NCBI GenBank assembly: GCA_033808535.1
Contig: JAPXNL010000124.1
Span: forward strand, 1 to 6,705
Direction: 5' to 3'
DNA: 6,705 bases
Source: DTU078 sp033808535
Lineage (GTDB): Bacteria > Bacillota > Clostridia > Oscillospirales > CAG-272
The position numbers and the translations under genes are program-made. The notes beneath the pieces were generated by a model. It was not told the origin of the DNA. It saw nothing but the letters and a program-made list of their open reading frames with translations, and did not search any database. Positions 1-5,265 of the stretch are shown one piece after another (position 1 is the first letter of the stretch; every line of letters starts with the position of its first letter).

Positions 1-118
1 GTTTGAACTGCGTACACACAAGAGGCTTATCGACATCATTAAGCCGTCGCAGAAAACCATCGACGCGCTTATGGGCATCGAGCTTCCTGCCGGCGTTGAA
101 ATAGAGCTCAAGCTCTGA
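1..118 (+). CDS. rpsJ: 30S ribosomal protein S10, 3' end (partial)
   Basis: The last 38 codons of S10 are present, read from base 2; the start lies outside the window. The residues FELRTHKRLIDI, then PAGVEIELKL at the very end, match the highly conserved S10 C-terminus. S10 sits in the head of the 30S subunit and, as NusE, also takes part in transcription antitermination with NusB; that second role is family knowledge and not visible here. The TGA stop at 116-118 is followed directly by an in-frame TAA (119-121), giving a tandem stop. S10 is normally the first gene of this operon, so the main promoter and any classical S10 leader probably lie upstream of the window. The following gap to rplC is unusually long (about 189 nt) compared with every other junction here. 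Confidence 0.95.
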   Translation, partial: FELRTHKRLIDIIKPSQKTIDALMGIELPAGVEIELKL

Positions 119-167
119 TAAAACCGCGCGCCGGAGTTGTAAACCGAAGCGGTTTGTAAAGGTTTTA
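119..167 (+). other. Nested stem-loop starting at the rpsJ stop codon
   Basis: Inner hairpin: TTGTAAACCG (137-146) pairs with CGGTTTGTAA (150-159) around the triloop AAG, giving 10 consecutive pairs. Two of these pairs are G-U wobbles (139/157 and 140/156), which are stable in RNA but mismatched in a DNA palindrome. This favours an RNA structure over a protein-binding operator. Outer helix: TAAAACC (119-125) pairs with GGTTTTA (161-167), 7 perfect Watson-Crick pairs, with an 11-nt bulge (126-136) on the 5' side and one base (160) on the 3' side. The outer helix uses the second stop codon of rpsJ, so ribosomes finishing rpsJ would disturb it. Confidence 0.55.
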
Positions 168-173
168 AGTCAT

Positions 174-279
174 GTCGGATGATGCGGGCAAAAGACCCGT
201 CCCGGCGGACGCGGCGTCAATGAAAGGCGGCGCGATACCGCACCGGATTATGGCGGAGCCGGCTGTCGCGCAGTCCGAC
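174..279 (+). other. Predicted multibranched RNA domain upstream of rplC
   Basis: The closing helix is GTCGGAT (174-180) with GTCCGAC (273-279), 7 pairs including one U-G. Inside it are a hairpin with GCGGG (184-188) pairing CCCGT (196-200) around a 7-nt loop, a small GACG/CGTC hairpin (208-218), and a longer helix GCGCGATA (230-237) with TGTCGCGC (264-271). That helix has 8 pairs including one G-U and is capped by a GC-rich region (238-263) that has several alternative folds. Only one base (272) separates the last helix from the closing helix, so they could stack. GC-rich sequence gives chance pairings easily, and CGGAC (206-210) competes for part of the closing strand, so this fold needs covariation support. 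Confidence 0.35.
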
Positions 280-292
280 CAATAACTAAAAC

Positions 293-298
293 GGAAGG
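293..298 (+). promoter_or_regulatory. Ribosome binding site of rplC
   Basis: GGAAGG lies 9 nt before the ATG at 308. It is weaker than the AGGAGG sites used elsewhere in the operon. The bases between it and the start contain AAAACCGG (299-306), which repeats the AAACCG motif of the upstream hairpin. This is relevant to possible long-range pairing that could mask the site. Confidence 0.7.
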
Positions 299-307
299 AA
301 AACCGGA

Positions 308-940
308 ATGAAAAAAGGTATTATCGGCAGAAAAGTCGGCATGACCCAGATTTTCGACGATAAGGGCAATGTGATCCCGGTCACCGTTATCGAAGCCGGA
401 CCCTGCATCGTATCGCAGGTGAAAACGATCGAAACCGACGGCTATAACGCGATCCAGCTCGGATTTATGGATATTGCCGAGAAAAAACTCACCAAACCCG
501 AAGCAGGCCATTTCAAAAAGGTAGGAGTGGCCACAAAGAAGCACCTCAAGGAATTCAGGCTCGAGGATATCTCCGGATTTAAAACAGGCGATACCGTCAC
601 CGCCGATATTTTCGCGGAGGGTGAAAAGGTCGACGTAACCGGAATTACAAAGGGCCGCGGATTTTCGGGTGTTATCAAAAGATGGAACGCACACAGGCTC
701 AGAATGACACACGGCACCGGTCCCGTACACAGAAGTGTCGGTTCCATGGGCGCAAACTCCAGCCCGTCAAGAGTTTTTAAGAATAAGAAAATGGCCGGAC
801 AGTACGGCAACGATCGTGTCACCGTGCTCAACCTCACAATCGCCAAGATCGATCCCGAACACAACCTCATCGCGGTGCGGGGCGCTGTTCCCGGTTCGCG
901 CGGCGGCATCGTGTTCATCCGCGATACGGTCAAGGCGTAA
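308..940 (+). CDS. rplC: 50S ribosomal protein L3
   Basis: L3 is an early-assembling 50S protein that binds 23S rRNA near its 3' end; its long central loop reaches towards the peptidyl transferase centre. The 210-residue product matches the usual length (about 209). It begins MKKGIIGRKVGMTQIF, the standard L3 N-terminus. The extended-loop region is visible around residues 130-165 (MTHGTGPVHR, then GSMGANSSPSRVFKNKKMAG), followed by the conserved DRVTVLNL and AVRGAVPGSRGG segments and a basic KA end. The start is fixed by homology and by a GGAAGG site 9 nt upstream. It is separated from rpsJ by the long structured leader and from rplD by 21 nt, so L3 would be the first protein affected if that leader controls translation. 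No unusual residues were noticed. Confidence 0.98.
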   Translation: MKKGIIGRKVGMTQIFDDKGNVIPVTVIEAGPCIVSQVKTIETDGYNAIQLGFMDIAEKKLTKPEAGHFKKVGVATKKHLKEFRLEDISGFKTGDTVTADIFAEGEKVDVTGITKGRGFSGVIKRWNAHRLRMTHGTGPVHRSVGSMGANSSPSRVFKNKKMAGQYGNDRVTVLNLTIAKIDPEHNLIAVRGAVPGSRGGIVFIRDTVKA

Positions 941-961
941 GCGACAAGGAGGATATTTACG

Positions 962-1588
962 ATGCCAAATTTAAAAGTATTGGATATGGCGGGTAAAGAA
1001 GTCGGCGACATTTCGCTGTCGGACGAAGTGTTCGGCATCGAGCCCAACGCTGCGGTTCTTCATGCCGCGGTCAGGGCTTACCTGATGAACCAGAGACAGG
1101 GCACCCATTCAACTCTGACCCGCACCGAGGTTTCCGGCGGTGGCAGAAAGCCCTGGAGACAGAAAGGCACCGGCAGAGCCCGTCATGGCTCAACTCGTGC
1201 TCCCCAGTGGACGCACGGCGGTGTTGCGCACGGTCCCAAGCCGCGCAGCTACCGCGTGACGCTTAACAAGAAAGTCCGCCGCCTCGCGCTGCGCAGCGCT
1301 CTCTCGGCAAAGGTGGCCGGCGGCGAGATGGTGGTTATAGACGCCATTAAGACTGACGACTATAAGACAAAGACAATGGTAACGATGCTGCGTGCAGTCG
1401 GCGCCGACAAAAAGACGCTTGTCGTGCTGCCCGAGGTTGACGAGAAGGCCATCGCAAGCCTGCGCAACATTGAAGGCGTCAAGGTCGCGCTTCCCGGAAC
1501 GCTTAACACATACGACGTTCTAAACTGCGACAAGTTTGTGGTCGCGCAGGATGCGGCTCGCAAAATCGAGGAGGTGTACGCACAGTGA
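962..1588 (+). CDS. rplD: 50S ribosomal protein L4
   Basis: L4 binds domain I of 23S rRNA and, with L22, forms the narrow part of the nascent peptide exit tunnel. In many bacteria it is also the autogenous repressor of the S10 operon, which makes it the natural candidate ligand for any leader in this cluster. The product is 208 residues (family about 200-207). The tunnel loop is clear at residues 54-97: RTEVSGGGRKPWRQKGTGRA, then GSTRAPQWTHGGVAHGPKPR. Conserved KVRRLALRSALS follows at residues 105-116. The start has a strong AAGGAGGA site (946-953) with 8-9 nt spacing. The TGA stop overlaps the rplW GTG start by 4 nt (GTGA), and the final residues EEVYAQ include codons that form the rplW ribosome binding site. 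Confidence 0.98.
   Translation: MPNLKVLDMAGKEVGDISLSDEVFGIEPNAAVLHAAVRAYLMNQRQGTHSTLTRTEVSGGGRKPWRQKGTGRARHGSTRAPQWTHGGVAHGPKPRSYRVTLNKKVRRLALRSALSAKVAGGEMVVIDAIKTDDYKTKTMVTMLRAVGADKKTLVVLPEVDEKAIASLRNIEGVKVALPGTLNTYDVLNCDKFVVAQDAARKIEEVYAQ
1568..1575 (+). promoter_or_regulatory. Ribosome binding site of rplW inside rplD
   Basis: GAGGAGGT lies within the last codons of rplD, where it encodes part of the Ile-Glu-Glu-Val segment. It sits 10 nt before the GTG start of rplW at 1585. It decides the GTG start and supports translational coupling of L23 to L4. Confidence 0.8.
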
Positions 1589-1878
1589 AAACACCGCAGG
1601 ATATTATTCTGCGCCCGGTTATAACCGAGGCGTCGATGGACATGACGGAGAACAAAAGGTACGTTTTCCGCGTGCACCCGGACGCGAACAAGCCCGAGAT
1701 TGCACAGGCGATCGAAAAGCAGTTCGGCGTTAAAGTCAAAGCTGTCAACACGATTATGATGAAGCGCAAGCCGAAGCGCCTCAGATATGCCAAGGGCTAC
1801 ACTTCCGAGTGGAAAAAGGCAATCGTGACACTGACAGAGGATTCCAAGTCGATCGAATTCTTCGAGGGTATGAGATAA
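1585..1878 (+). CDS. rplW: 50S ribosomal protein L23
   Basis: L23 lies at the exit of the peptide tunnel and is a docking site for trigger factor and the signal recognition particle (family knowledge). The 97-residue product matches the family length (95-100). It starts MKTPQDIILRPVITEASM, a typical L23 opening, and contains the conserved KVKAVNTIMMKRKPKRLRY segment whose loop contacts 23S rRNA, then KKAIVTLTEDSKSIEFFEG. The start codon is GTG, overlapping the stop of rplD by 4 nt and preceded by a strong binding site within rplD. The TAA stop runs straight into the AAGGAGGG site of rplB, which begins 12 nt later. Confidence 0.97.
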   Translation: MKTPQDIILRPVITEASMDMTENKRYVFRVHPDANKPEIAQAIEKQFGVKVKAVNTIMMKRKPKRLRYAKGYTSEWKKAIVTLTEDSKSIEFFEGMR

Positions 1879-1890
1879 GGAGGGACAGAA

Positions 1891-2724
1891 ATGGCAACTT
1901 ACAAATATAAGCCCACAACGCCGGGTCGGCGTCACATGGCGGTCCCGTCCTTTGACGAGATAACCAAAACCACCCCCGAAAAAAGCCTGCTCACGGTCAA
2001 GAAAAAGCACGCCGGCCGCAACAGCTACGGTCGCATCACAGTCCGCCATCGCGGCGGCGGCAACCGCAAGAAATATCGTATCGTCGATTTCAAGCGCGAT
2101 ATCACCGATCAGTCGGCAACCGTCATCGGCATCGAGTACGATCCCAACCGTACCTCGTATATCGCACTGCTGAAATATGAAAACGGCGATAAGAGATATA
2201 TTATCGCACCTGCGGGACTGACCGACGGCATGACCGTCATCTCCGGTCCCGACTCCGACATCAAGGTCGGCAACACGCTTCCGATCGCCAATATCCCGGT
2301 CGGTACATTCATTCACAACATCGAGCTTTACCCCGGCAAGGGCGGCCAGCTCGTGCGTTCCGCAGGAACGATGGCGCAGCTGATGGCAAAGGAAAACGGC
2401 ATGGGCCAGATCCGTCTGCCGTCCGGCGAGGTGCGCATGGTGAGCCTCGACTGCCGCGCAACAATCGGGCAGGTTGGCAACATCTCGCATGAAACAGTAA
2501 AGCTCGGCAAGGCGGGTAAATCCCGTCACCGCGGTATTCGTCCCACTGTTCGCGGTTCGGCTATGAACCCCTGTGACCACCCGCACGGCGGCGGCGAGGG
2601 CAAATCGCCTATCGGAATGCCCGGCCCGGTTACACCCTGGGGCAAGCCCGCGCTGGGTTATAAGACCCGCGACAGGAAGGCCCGCACCAATAAGTTTATC
2701 GTCAAACGCAGGAACGGCAAATAA
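1891..2724 (+). CDS. rplB: 50S ribosomal protein L2
   Basis: L2 is one of the most conserved ribosomal proteins; it binds 23S rRNA near the peptidyl transferase centre and contributes to subunit association. The 277-residue product has the usual length. The basic N-terminal extension is followed by RHRGGGNRKKYRIVDFKRD (from residue 52), then the OB-fold and SH3-like RNA-binding domains. The C-terminal signature MNPCDHPHGGGEGK starts at residue 225. His230 corresponds to E. coli His229, a residue reported as important for activity. Cys228 replaces the valine seen in E. coli; to my knowledge this is a tolerated variation. The protein ends in a basic KARTNKFIVKRRNGK tail. The AAGGAGGG binding site overlaps the rplW stop. 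The next gene, rpsS, follows after 15 nt. Confidence 0.98.
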   Translation: MATYKYKPTTPGRRHMAVPSFDEITKTTPEKSLLTVKKKHAGRNSYGRITVRHRGGGNRKKYRIVDFKRDITDQSATVIGIEYDPNRTSYIALLKYENGDKRYIIAPAGLTDGMTVISGPDSDIKVGNTLPIANIPVGTFIHNIELYPGKGGQLVRSAGTMAQLMAKENGMGQIRLPSGEVRMVSLDCRATIGQVGNISHETVKLGKAGKSRHRGIRPTVRGSAMNPCDHPHGGGEGKSPIGMPGPVTPWGKPALGYKTRDRKARTNKFIVKRRNGK

Positions 2725-2739
2725 GGAGGCTTAATATAA

Positions 2740-3018
2740 ATGAGCAGAAGTCTGAAAAAAGGACCGTTTGTCGAAGCCAAGCTGTTCAGCCGCATCGAGG
2801 AAATGAACGCAAAGAACGAGAAAAAGGTCATCAAGACGTGGTCGAGAGCCTCCACGATATTCCCGGAGTTCGTCGGTCATACAATCGCGGTGCATGACGG
2901 CCGCAAGCATGTGCCGGTTTATATCACCGAGGACATGGTGGGACACAAGCTCGGCGAATTCGCCCCGACACGTCTGTTTCGCGGTCATTCGGGCTCGAAG
3001 ACGTCCAACACCCAGTAA
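2740..3018 (+). CDS. rpsS: 30S ribosomal protein S19
   Basis: S19 is in the head of the 30S subunit, where it pairs with S13 and contacts the A-site tRNA and the intersubunit bridge. The product has 92 residues, the normal length. The N-terminal MSRSLKKGPFVEAKL and the core segments KTWSRASTIFPEFVGHTIAV and HVPVYITEDMVGHKLGEFAP are textbook S19, followed by TRLFRGHSG. The C-terminal end SKTSNTQ is less basic than in some relatives, but such tails vary. The AAGGAGG site (2723-2729) overlaps the rplB stop codon and lies 10 nt before ATG. Position between rplB and rplV is canonical. Confidence 0.98.
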   Translation: MSRSLKKGPFVEAKLFSRIEEMNAKNEKKVIKTWSRASTIFPEFVGHTIAVHDGRKHVPVYITEDMVGHKLGEFAPTRLFRGHSGSKTSNTQ

Positions 3019-3039
3019 GTCAGGAGGTAACGAAACACA

Positions 3040-3375
3040 ATGAAAGCAGCTGCATATCTCAAATATGCGCGTATATCTCCCCGCAAGGTGAAGGTCGTCC
3101 TCGATCTGATCCGCAACAAGGATGCAAGCGAGGCGATGGCAATACTGAAGCATACCCGCAAGAGCGCGTCGGAATACCTTGTTAAGCTGCTGGGCAGCGC
3201 GATGGCGAACGCGGAGAACAACTTCGGCATGGATACTTCCAAGCTGTATGTGTCCGAATGCTTCGTTTGCCCCGGCCCTACACTCAAGCGCATGAGGCCT
3301 CGGGCAAGAGGCGGTGCCGCCCGCATTCTTAAGCGCACCAGCCATGTGACACTCGTGGTCGCCGAGAAGGAATAA
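3040..3375 (+). CDS. rplV: 50S ribosomal protein L22
   Basis: L22 contacts all domains of 23S rRNA, and its long beta-hairpin lines the exit tunnel opposite L4; changes in this hairpin are known to give macrolide resistance. The product is 111 residues (family about 110-113). The opening KAAAYLKYARISPRKVKVVL is conserved. The hairpin is at residues 78-100: PGPTLKRMRPRARGGAARIL, then KRT, followed by SHVTLVVAEKE. No insertion or deletion is apparent in the hairpin, so I see no sequence sign of macrolide resistance. An AGGAGGT site (3022-3028) lies 11 nt before ATG. The TAA stop is part of the TAAGGAGG junction with rpsC. Confidence 0.97.
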   Translation: MKAAAYLKYARISPRKVKVVLDLIRNKDASEAMAILKHTRKSASEYLVKLLGSAMANAENNFGMDTSKLYVSECFVCPGPTLKRMRPRARGGAARILKRTSHVTLVVAEKE

Positions 3376-3393
3376 GGAGGAGAGCGCACTCAA

Positions 3394-4323
3394 ATGGGTC
3401 AGAAGGTAAATCCGCACGGCCTCCGGGTCGGCGTTATCAGAGACTGGGACTCCAGATGGTTTGAAAAGGACGCCAATTTCGGCGACACCCTGGTTTCCGA
3501 TTATAAAGTCAGAAAATATCTGAAGAGCCAGCTTCATTCGGCAGGCGTTCCGAAGATTGAAATCGAGCGCGATCCGCAGCGCGTGCGCGTGTTCATCCAC
3601 TGCGCAAAGCCGGGTATGGTAATCGGCCGCGGCGGTGCGGAAATCGATAAGCTCAAAGTCACGCTTGAGAGCATGGTCGGCAAGCCCGTGTCTGTCAACG
3701 TGTATGAAATAAAGAACCCCGACCTCAACGCACAGCTCGTTGCCGAGAACATTGCAGCTCAGCTGGAGCGCCGCATAGCGTTCCGCCGCGCAATGAAGCA
3801 GGCGATCAGCCGTACGATGAGACTGGGCGCAAAAGGTATAAAAGTTACGGTGGCAGGCCGCCTCAACGGCGCCGAAATCGCCCGCACCGAGCATTATCAC
3901 GAAGGTACGATCCCGCTGCAGACACTGCGTGCCGATATTGAGTACGGCTTCTGGGAGGCCAACACCACATACGGCAAGATCGGTGTCAAGGTATGGATCT
4001 ACAAGGGCGAAGTGCTGCAGGATACAGGCAAAAAGCGCCGCTTTGTAGAGTCAATGCCCCAGCAGCAGAAACCGTCCGGACGCGGACGCAATGAGCGCGG
4101 AGGACGCGGCGATCGCGGATCGCGCGGCGGATATCAGGGCGGCAGCAACCGCAGCGGCGGAAACCGCTCGGGCGGTCAGTCAGCCGGCTCAGGTCGCGGC
4201 GGCAACCGCGGACGCGCGCAGGCTCCGGCAGCCAACTACAGCAACCGCACTCAGATTGCTGAAAAGAAACCCGCTGCGGCGCCCGATACAAAGGATAATC
4301 CCCAAGAGGGAGGCGACGTATAA
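3394..4323 (+). CDS. rpsC: 30S ribosomal protein S3 with long Gly/Arg-rich C-terminal tail
   Basis: S3 lies at the mRNA entry channel of the 30S subunit and, with S4 and S5, contributes to mRNA helicase activity. The core (residues 1 to about 218) is canonical: start MGQKVNPHGLRVGVIRDWDS, a type-2 KH domain with the GMVIGRGG loop at residues 74-81, and the C-terminal domain ending KIGVKVWIYKGEVL at 195-208. Arg131, Arg132 and Lys135 match the E. coli residues implicated in unwinding. The protein is 309 residues against about 218-233 usually. The excess is a tail of roughly 90 residues: a Gly/Arg segment (about 228-274), then an Ala/Pro/Lys-rich and finally acidic end (EGGDV). The reading frame is continuous and ends where the next gene begins (TAATG). 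AAGGAGG (3374-3380) is 13 nt upstream. Confidence 0.97.
   Translation: MGQKVNPHGLRVGVIRDWDSRWFEKDANFGDTLVSDYKVRKYLKSQLHSAGVPKIEIERDPQRVRVFIHCAKPGMVIGRGGAEIDKLKVTLESMVGKPVSVNVYEIKNPDLNAQLVAENIAAQLERRIAFRRAMKQAISRTMRLGAKGIKVTVAGRLNGAEIARTEHYHEGTIPLQTLRADIEYGFWEANTTYGKIGVKVWIYKGEVLQDTGKKRRFVESMPQQQKPSGRGRNERGGRGDRGSRGGYQGGSNRSGGNRSGGQSAGSGRGGNRGRAQAPAANYSNRTQIAEKKPAAAPDTKDNPQEGGDV
4072..4215 (+). other. RGG-box-like low-complexity segment in the S3 tail
   Basis: Residues 227-274 of S3 consist largely of Gly and Arg (about 19 Gly and 11 Arg) with Ser, Asn and Gln. There are three RGG triplets (Arg235, Arg244, Arg268), four further RG dipeptides, and the pentapeptide NRSGG twice in tandem (residues 252-261). 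It is predicted to be disordered and strongly positive. RGG segments in other proteins bind RNA non-specifically; on S3 the tail would be positioned at the solvent side of the 30S near the mRNA entry. The composition is seen directly; the function is inference. Confidence 0.75.
4308..4313 (+). promoter_or_regulatory. Ribosome binding site of rplP inside rpsC
   Basis: GGGAGG lies within the last codons of rpsC (part of Glu-Gly-Gly), 9 nt before the ATG at 4323. That ATG shares its A with the rpsC TAA stop (TAATG). It selects the MLMPKRTKYR start of L16 and suggests termination-reinitiation coupling between S3 and L16. Confidence 0.75.
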
Positions 4324-4760
4324 TGTTGATGCCTAAAAGAACAAAATACAGACGCGTTCAGCGCGGCCGCATGAAGGGCAAGGCGACACGCGGCAACAAG
4401 GTTACAAACGGCGAGTTCGGCCTGATGGCGCTGGAACCGGCATGGATCACCAGCAACCAGATCGAAGCGGCGCGTATTGCGATGACCCGCTATATCAAGC
4501 GCGGCGGTCAGGTATGGATTAAGATATTCCCCGATAAGCCGGTTACCGAAAAGCCCGCCGAAACCCGAATGGGTTCCGGTAAAGGCTCGCCCGAATACTG
4601 GGTCGCTGTCGTGAAACCTGGCAGGATAATGTTTGAAATGGGCGGTATTTCGGAAGAAAACGCAAAGGAAGCAATGCGTCTTGCTTCTCACAAGCTGCCG
4701 ATCAAGTGCAAGTTTGTGAGAAAAGAAGGCGCTGCAACCGGCACCGACGAGGAGGTATAA
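4323..4760 (+). CDS. rplP: 50S ribosomal protein L16
   Basis: L16 organises the A-site region of the 50S subunit and is needed for late assembly and tRNA accommodation. The product is 145 residues (family 136-144). It starts MLMPKRTKYRRVQRGRMKGK, matching the family, so the first ATG is preferred over the Met two codons later. Conserved segments include NGEFGLMALEPAWIT, IEAARIAMTRYIKRGG, then VWIKIFPDKPVTEKPAETRM with GSGKGSPEYWVAVVKPGRIM. Arg82 in ETRMGSGKG is equivalent to the E. coli arginine hydroxylated by RoxA; whether it is modified here is unknown. It overlaps rpsC by one base and its last codons (Glu-Glu-Val) carry the rpmC binding site; rpmC begins 3 nt after the stop. Confidence 0.98.
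   Translation: MLMPKRTKYRRVQRGRMKGKATRGNKVTNGEFGLMALEPAWITSNQIEAARIAMTRYIKRGGQVWIKIFPDKPVTEKPAETRMGSGKGSPEYWVAVVKPGRIMFEMGGISEENAKEAMRLASHKLPIKCKFVRKEGAATGTDEEV
4749..4756 (+). promoter_or_regulatory. Ribosome binding site of rpmC inside rplP
   Basis: GAGGAGGT encodes the final Glu-Glu-Val of L16 and lies 8 nt before the GTG start of rpmC at 4764. It supports the GTG start and coupling of L29 to L16. Confidence 0.8.
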
Positions 4761-4763
4761 GCC

Positions 4764-4955
4764 GTGAAAGCAAAGGAAATCCGCGAGATGAATGTCGACG
4801 AACTCGCCGGCAAACTCAAAGAGCTGAAATCCGAGCTGCTTAACCTCCGCTTCCAGCTTGCGATAAATCAGCTTGACAACCCCCATAAGATTGAAGAGAC
4901 CAAGCGTAATATCGCTCGGGTGATGACAGTCATTCGTGAGAAGAAGAACGCTTGA
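4764..4955 (+). CDS. rpmC: 50S ribosomal protein L29
   Basis: L29 is a small helical hairpin protein near the tunnel exit, next to L23. The 63-residue product has the usual length. It reads MKAKEIREMNVDELAGKLKE, then the L29 signature SELLNLRFQLAINQLDNPHK and IARVMTVIREKK. Two long helices with regular Leu spacing are expected. The start is GTG with a strong site inside rplP; only 3 nt separate the two genes. TGA stop; rpsQ follows after 19 nt. Confidence 0.97.
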   Translation: MKAKEIREMNVDELAGKLKELKSELLNLRFQLAINQLDNPHKIEETKRNIARVMTVIREKKNA

Positions 4956-4974
4956 CGGGAGGTAACAAACGATA

Positions 4975-5253
4975 ATGAACAACAATGCAGCTCAGGCCCG
5001 GACACGTGCGCTCCGCAAGACGCGCGTTGGCAAGGTCGTAAGCAATAAAATGGACAAAACCGCTGTTGTGGCTATCACCGACCACGTCAAGCACAAGAAG
5101 TACGGAAAGGTCGTTAAGCGCACGATTAAGATTCACGTCCACGACGAGAACAACGAGTGCGGTATTGGCGACACCGTCAGCGTGATGGAGACCAGACCGC
5201 TTTCCAAGACAAAGAGATGGCGCCTGGTGGCCATCGTCGAAAAGGCGAAATAA
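4975..5253 (+). CDS. rpsQ: 30S ribosomal protein S17
   Basis: S17 is a primary-binding, OB-fold protein of the 30S body that binds helices 7 and 11 of 16S rRNA. The product is 92 residues, slightly longer than B. subtilis S17 (87), because of about 7 extra N-terminal residues (Asn/Ala/Arg-rich, MNNNAAQARTRALRK). The core is clear: GKVVSNKMDKTAVVAI, KHKKYGKVVKRTIKIHVHDE, then GDTVSVMETRPLSKTKRWRL. A GGGAGGT site (4957-4963) lies 12 nt before this ATG. I see no alternative in-frame start closer to the core, so the longer N-terminus is probably real. Canonical position between L29 and L14; the TAA stop runs into the rplN binding site. Confidence 0.97.
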   Translation: MNNNAAQARTRALRKTRVGKVVSNKMDKTAVVAITDHVKHKKYGKVVKRTIKIHVHDENNECGIGDTVSVMETRPLSKTKRWRLVAIVEKAK

Positions 5254-5260
5254 GGGGAGG
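5254..5260 (+). promoter_or_regulatory. Ribosome binding site of rplN with short spacing
   Basis: GGGGAGG begins immediately after the rpsQ TAA and leaves only 5 nt before the rplN ATG at 5266, shorter than the 8-13 nt of the other genes here. The homology-supported start MIQQQSYMKVADNTGAK confirms that the ATG is correct. Confidence 0.7.
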
Positions 5261-5265
5261 ACCGC

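Larger units (their letters stand above)
119..292 (+). promoter_or_regulatory. Structured intergenic leader between rpsJ and rplC (candidate regulatory RNA)
   Basis: This is the only substantial gap in an otherwise tightly packed operon. By eye it can fold into two domains: a nested hairpin (119-167) and a multibranched element (174-279). An A-rich unpaired stretch with the rplC ribosome binding site follows. Bacterial S10 operons are often controlled by L4 binding an mRNA leader, but that leader normally precedes rpsJ, so an element here would regulate L3 and downstream genes separately from S10. I see no good sigma-70 promoter and no U-rich tract that would make a clear intrinsic terminator. 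A 37-codon reading frame (172-285) overlaps the second domain and is an alternative explanation. I do not recognise it as a named RNA family. Regulatory function is inference; the pairing is read directly from the sequence. Confidence 0.5.

Noticed and set aside
137..168. Intrinsic terminator after rpsJ
   Set aside because: The hairpin is followed by A160 and GGTTTTAAG, not a run of U, and the Gs and Ts are better used in the outer helix. Attenuation cannot be excluded, but this is not a clear terminator.
119..307. Internal promoter before rplC
   Set aside because: AT-rich patches such as GATTAT (246-251) lack a matching -35 box at 16-18 nt; no convincing sigma-70 promoter was found.
1360..2586. 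Long minus-strand open frame (408 codons) opposite rplD, rplW and rplB
   Set aside because: It lies antisense to three certain ribosomal-protein genes, has no recognisable domain, and its composition (Cys/His/Arg-rich) is what GC-biased codons give on the opposite strand.
2731..3900. Long minus-strand open frame (389 codons) opposite rpsS, rplV and rpsC
   Set aside because: Same reasoning: fully antisense to conserved genes with no family resemblance; it is a shadow frame.
4072..4320. S3 tail as a frameshift or assembly artefact
   Set aside because: The frame continues without interruption from the core to a stop that overlaps the rplP start by one base, with the rplP binding site inside the tail's last codons. 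This is the arrangement expected of a genuine gene end.
4091..4336. Alternative plus-strand frame over the rpsC tail (81 codons)
   Set aside because: It is an alanine-rich +1 shadow produced by the repetitive GGC/CGC codons of the tail, with no binding site of its own.
4251..4985. Minus-strand open frame (244 codons) opposite the rpsC tail, rplP and rpmC
   Set aside because: It is antisense to certain genes and matches no known protein; the hydrophobic start is a mirror of Lys/Glu-rich codons.
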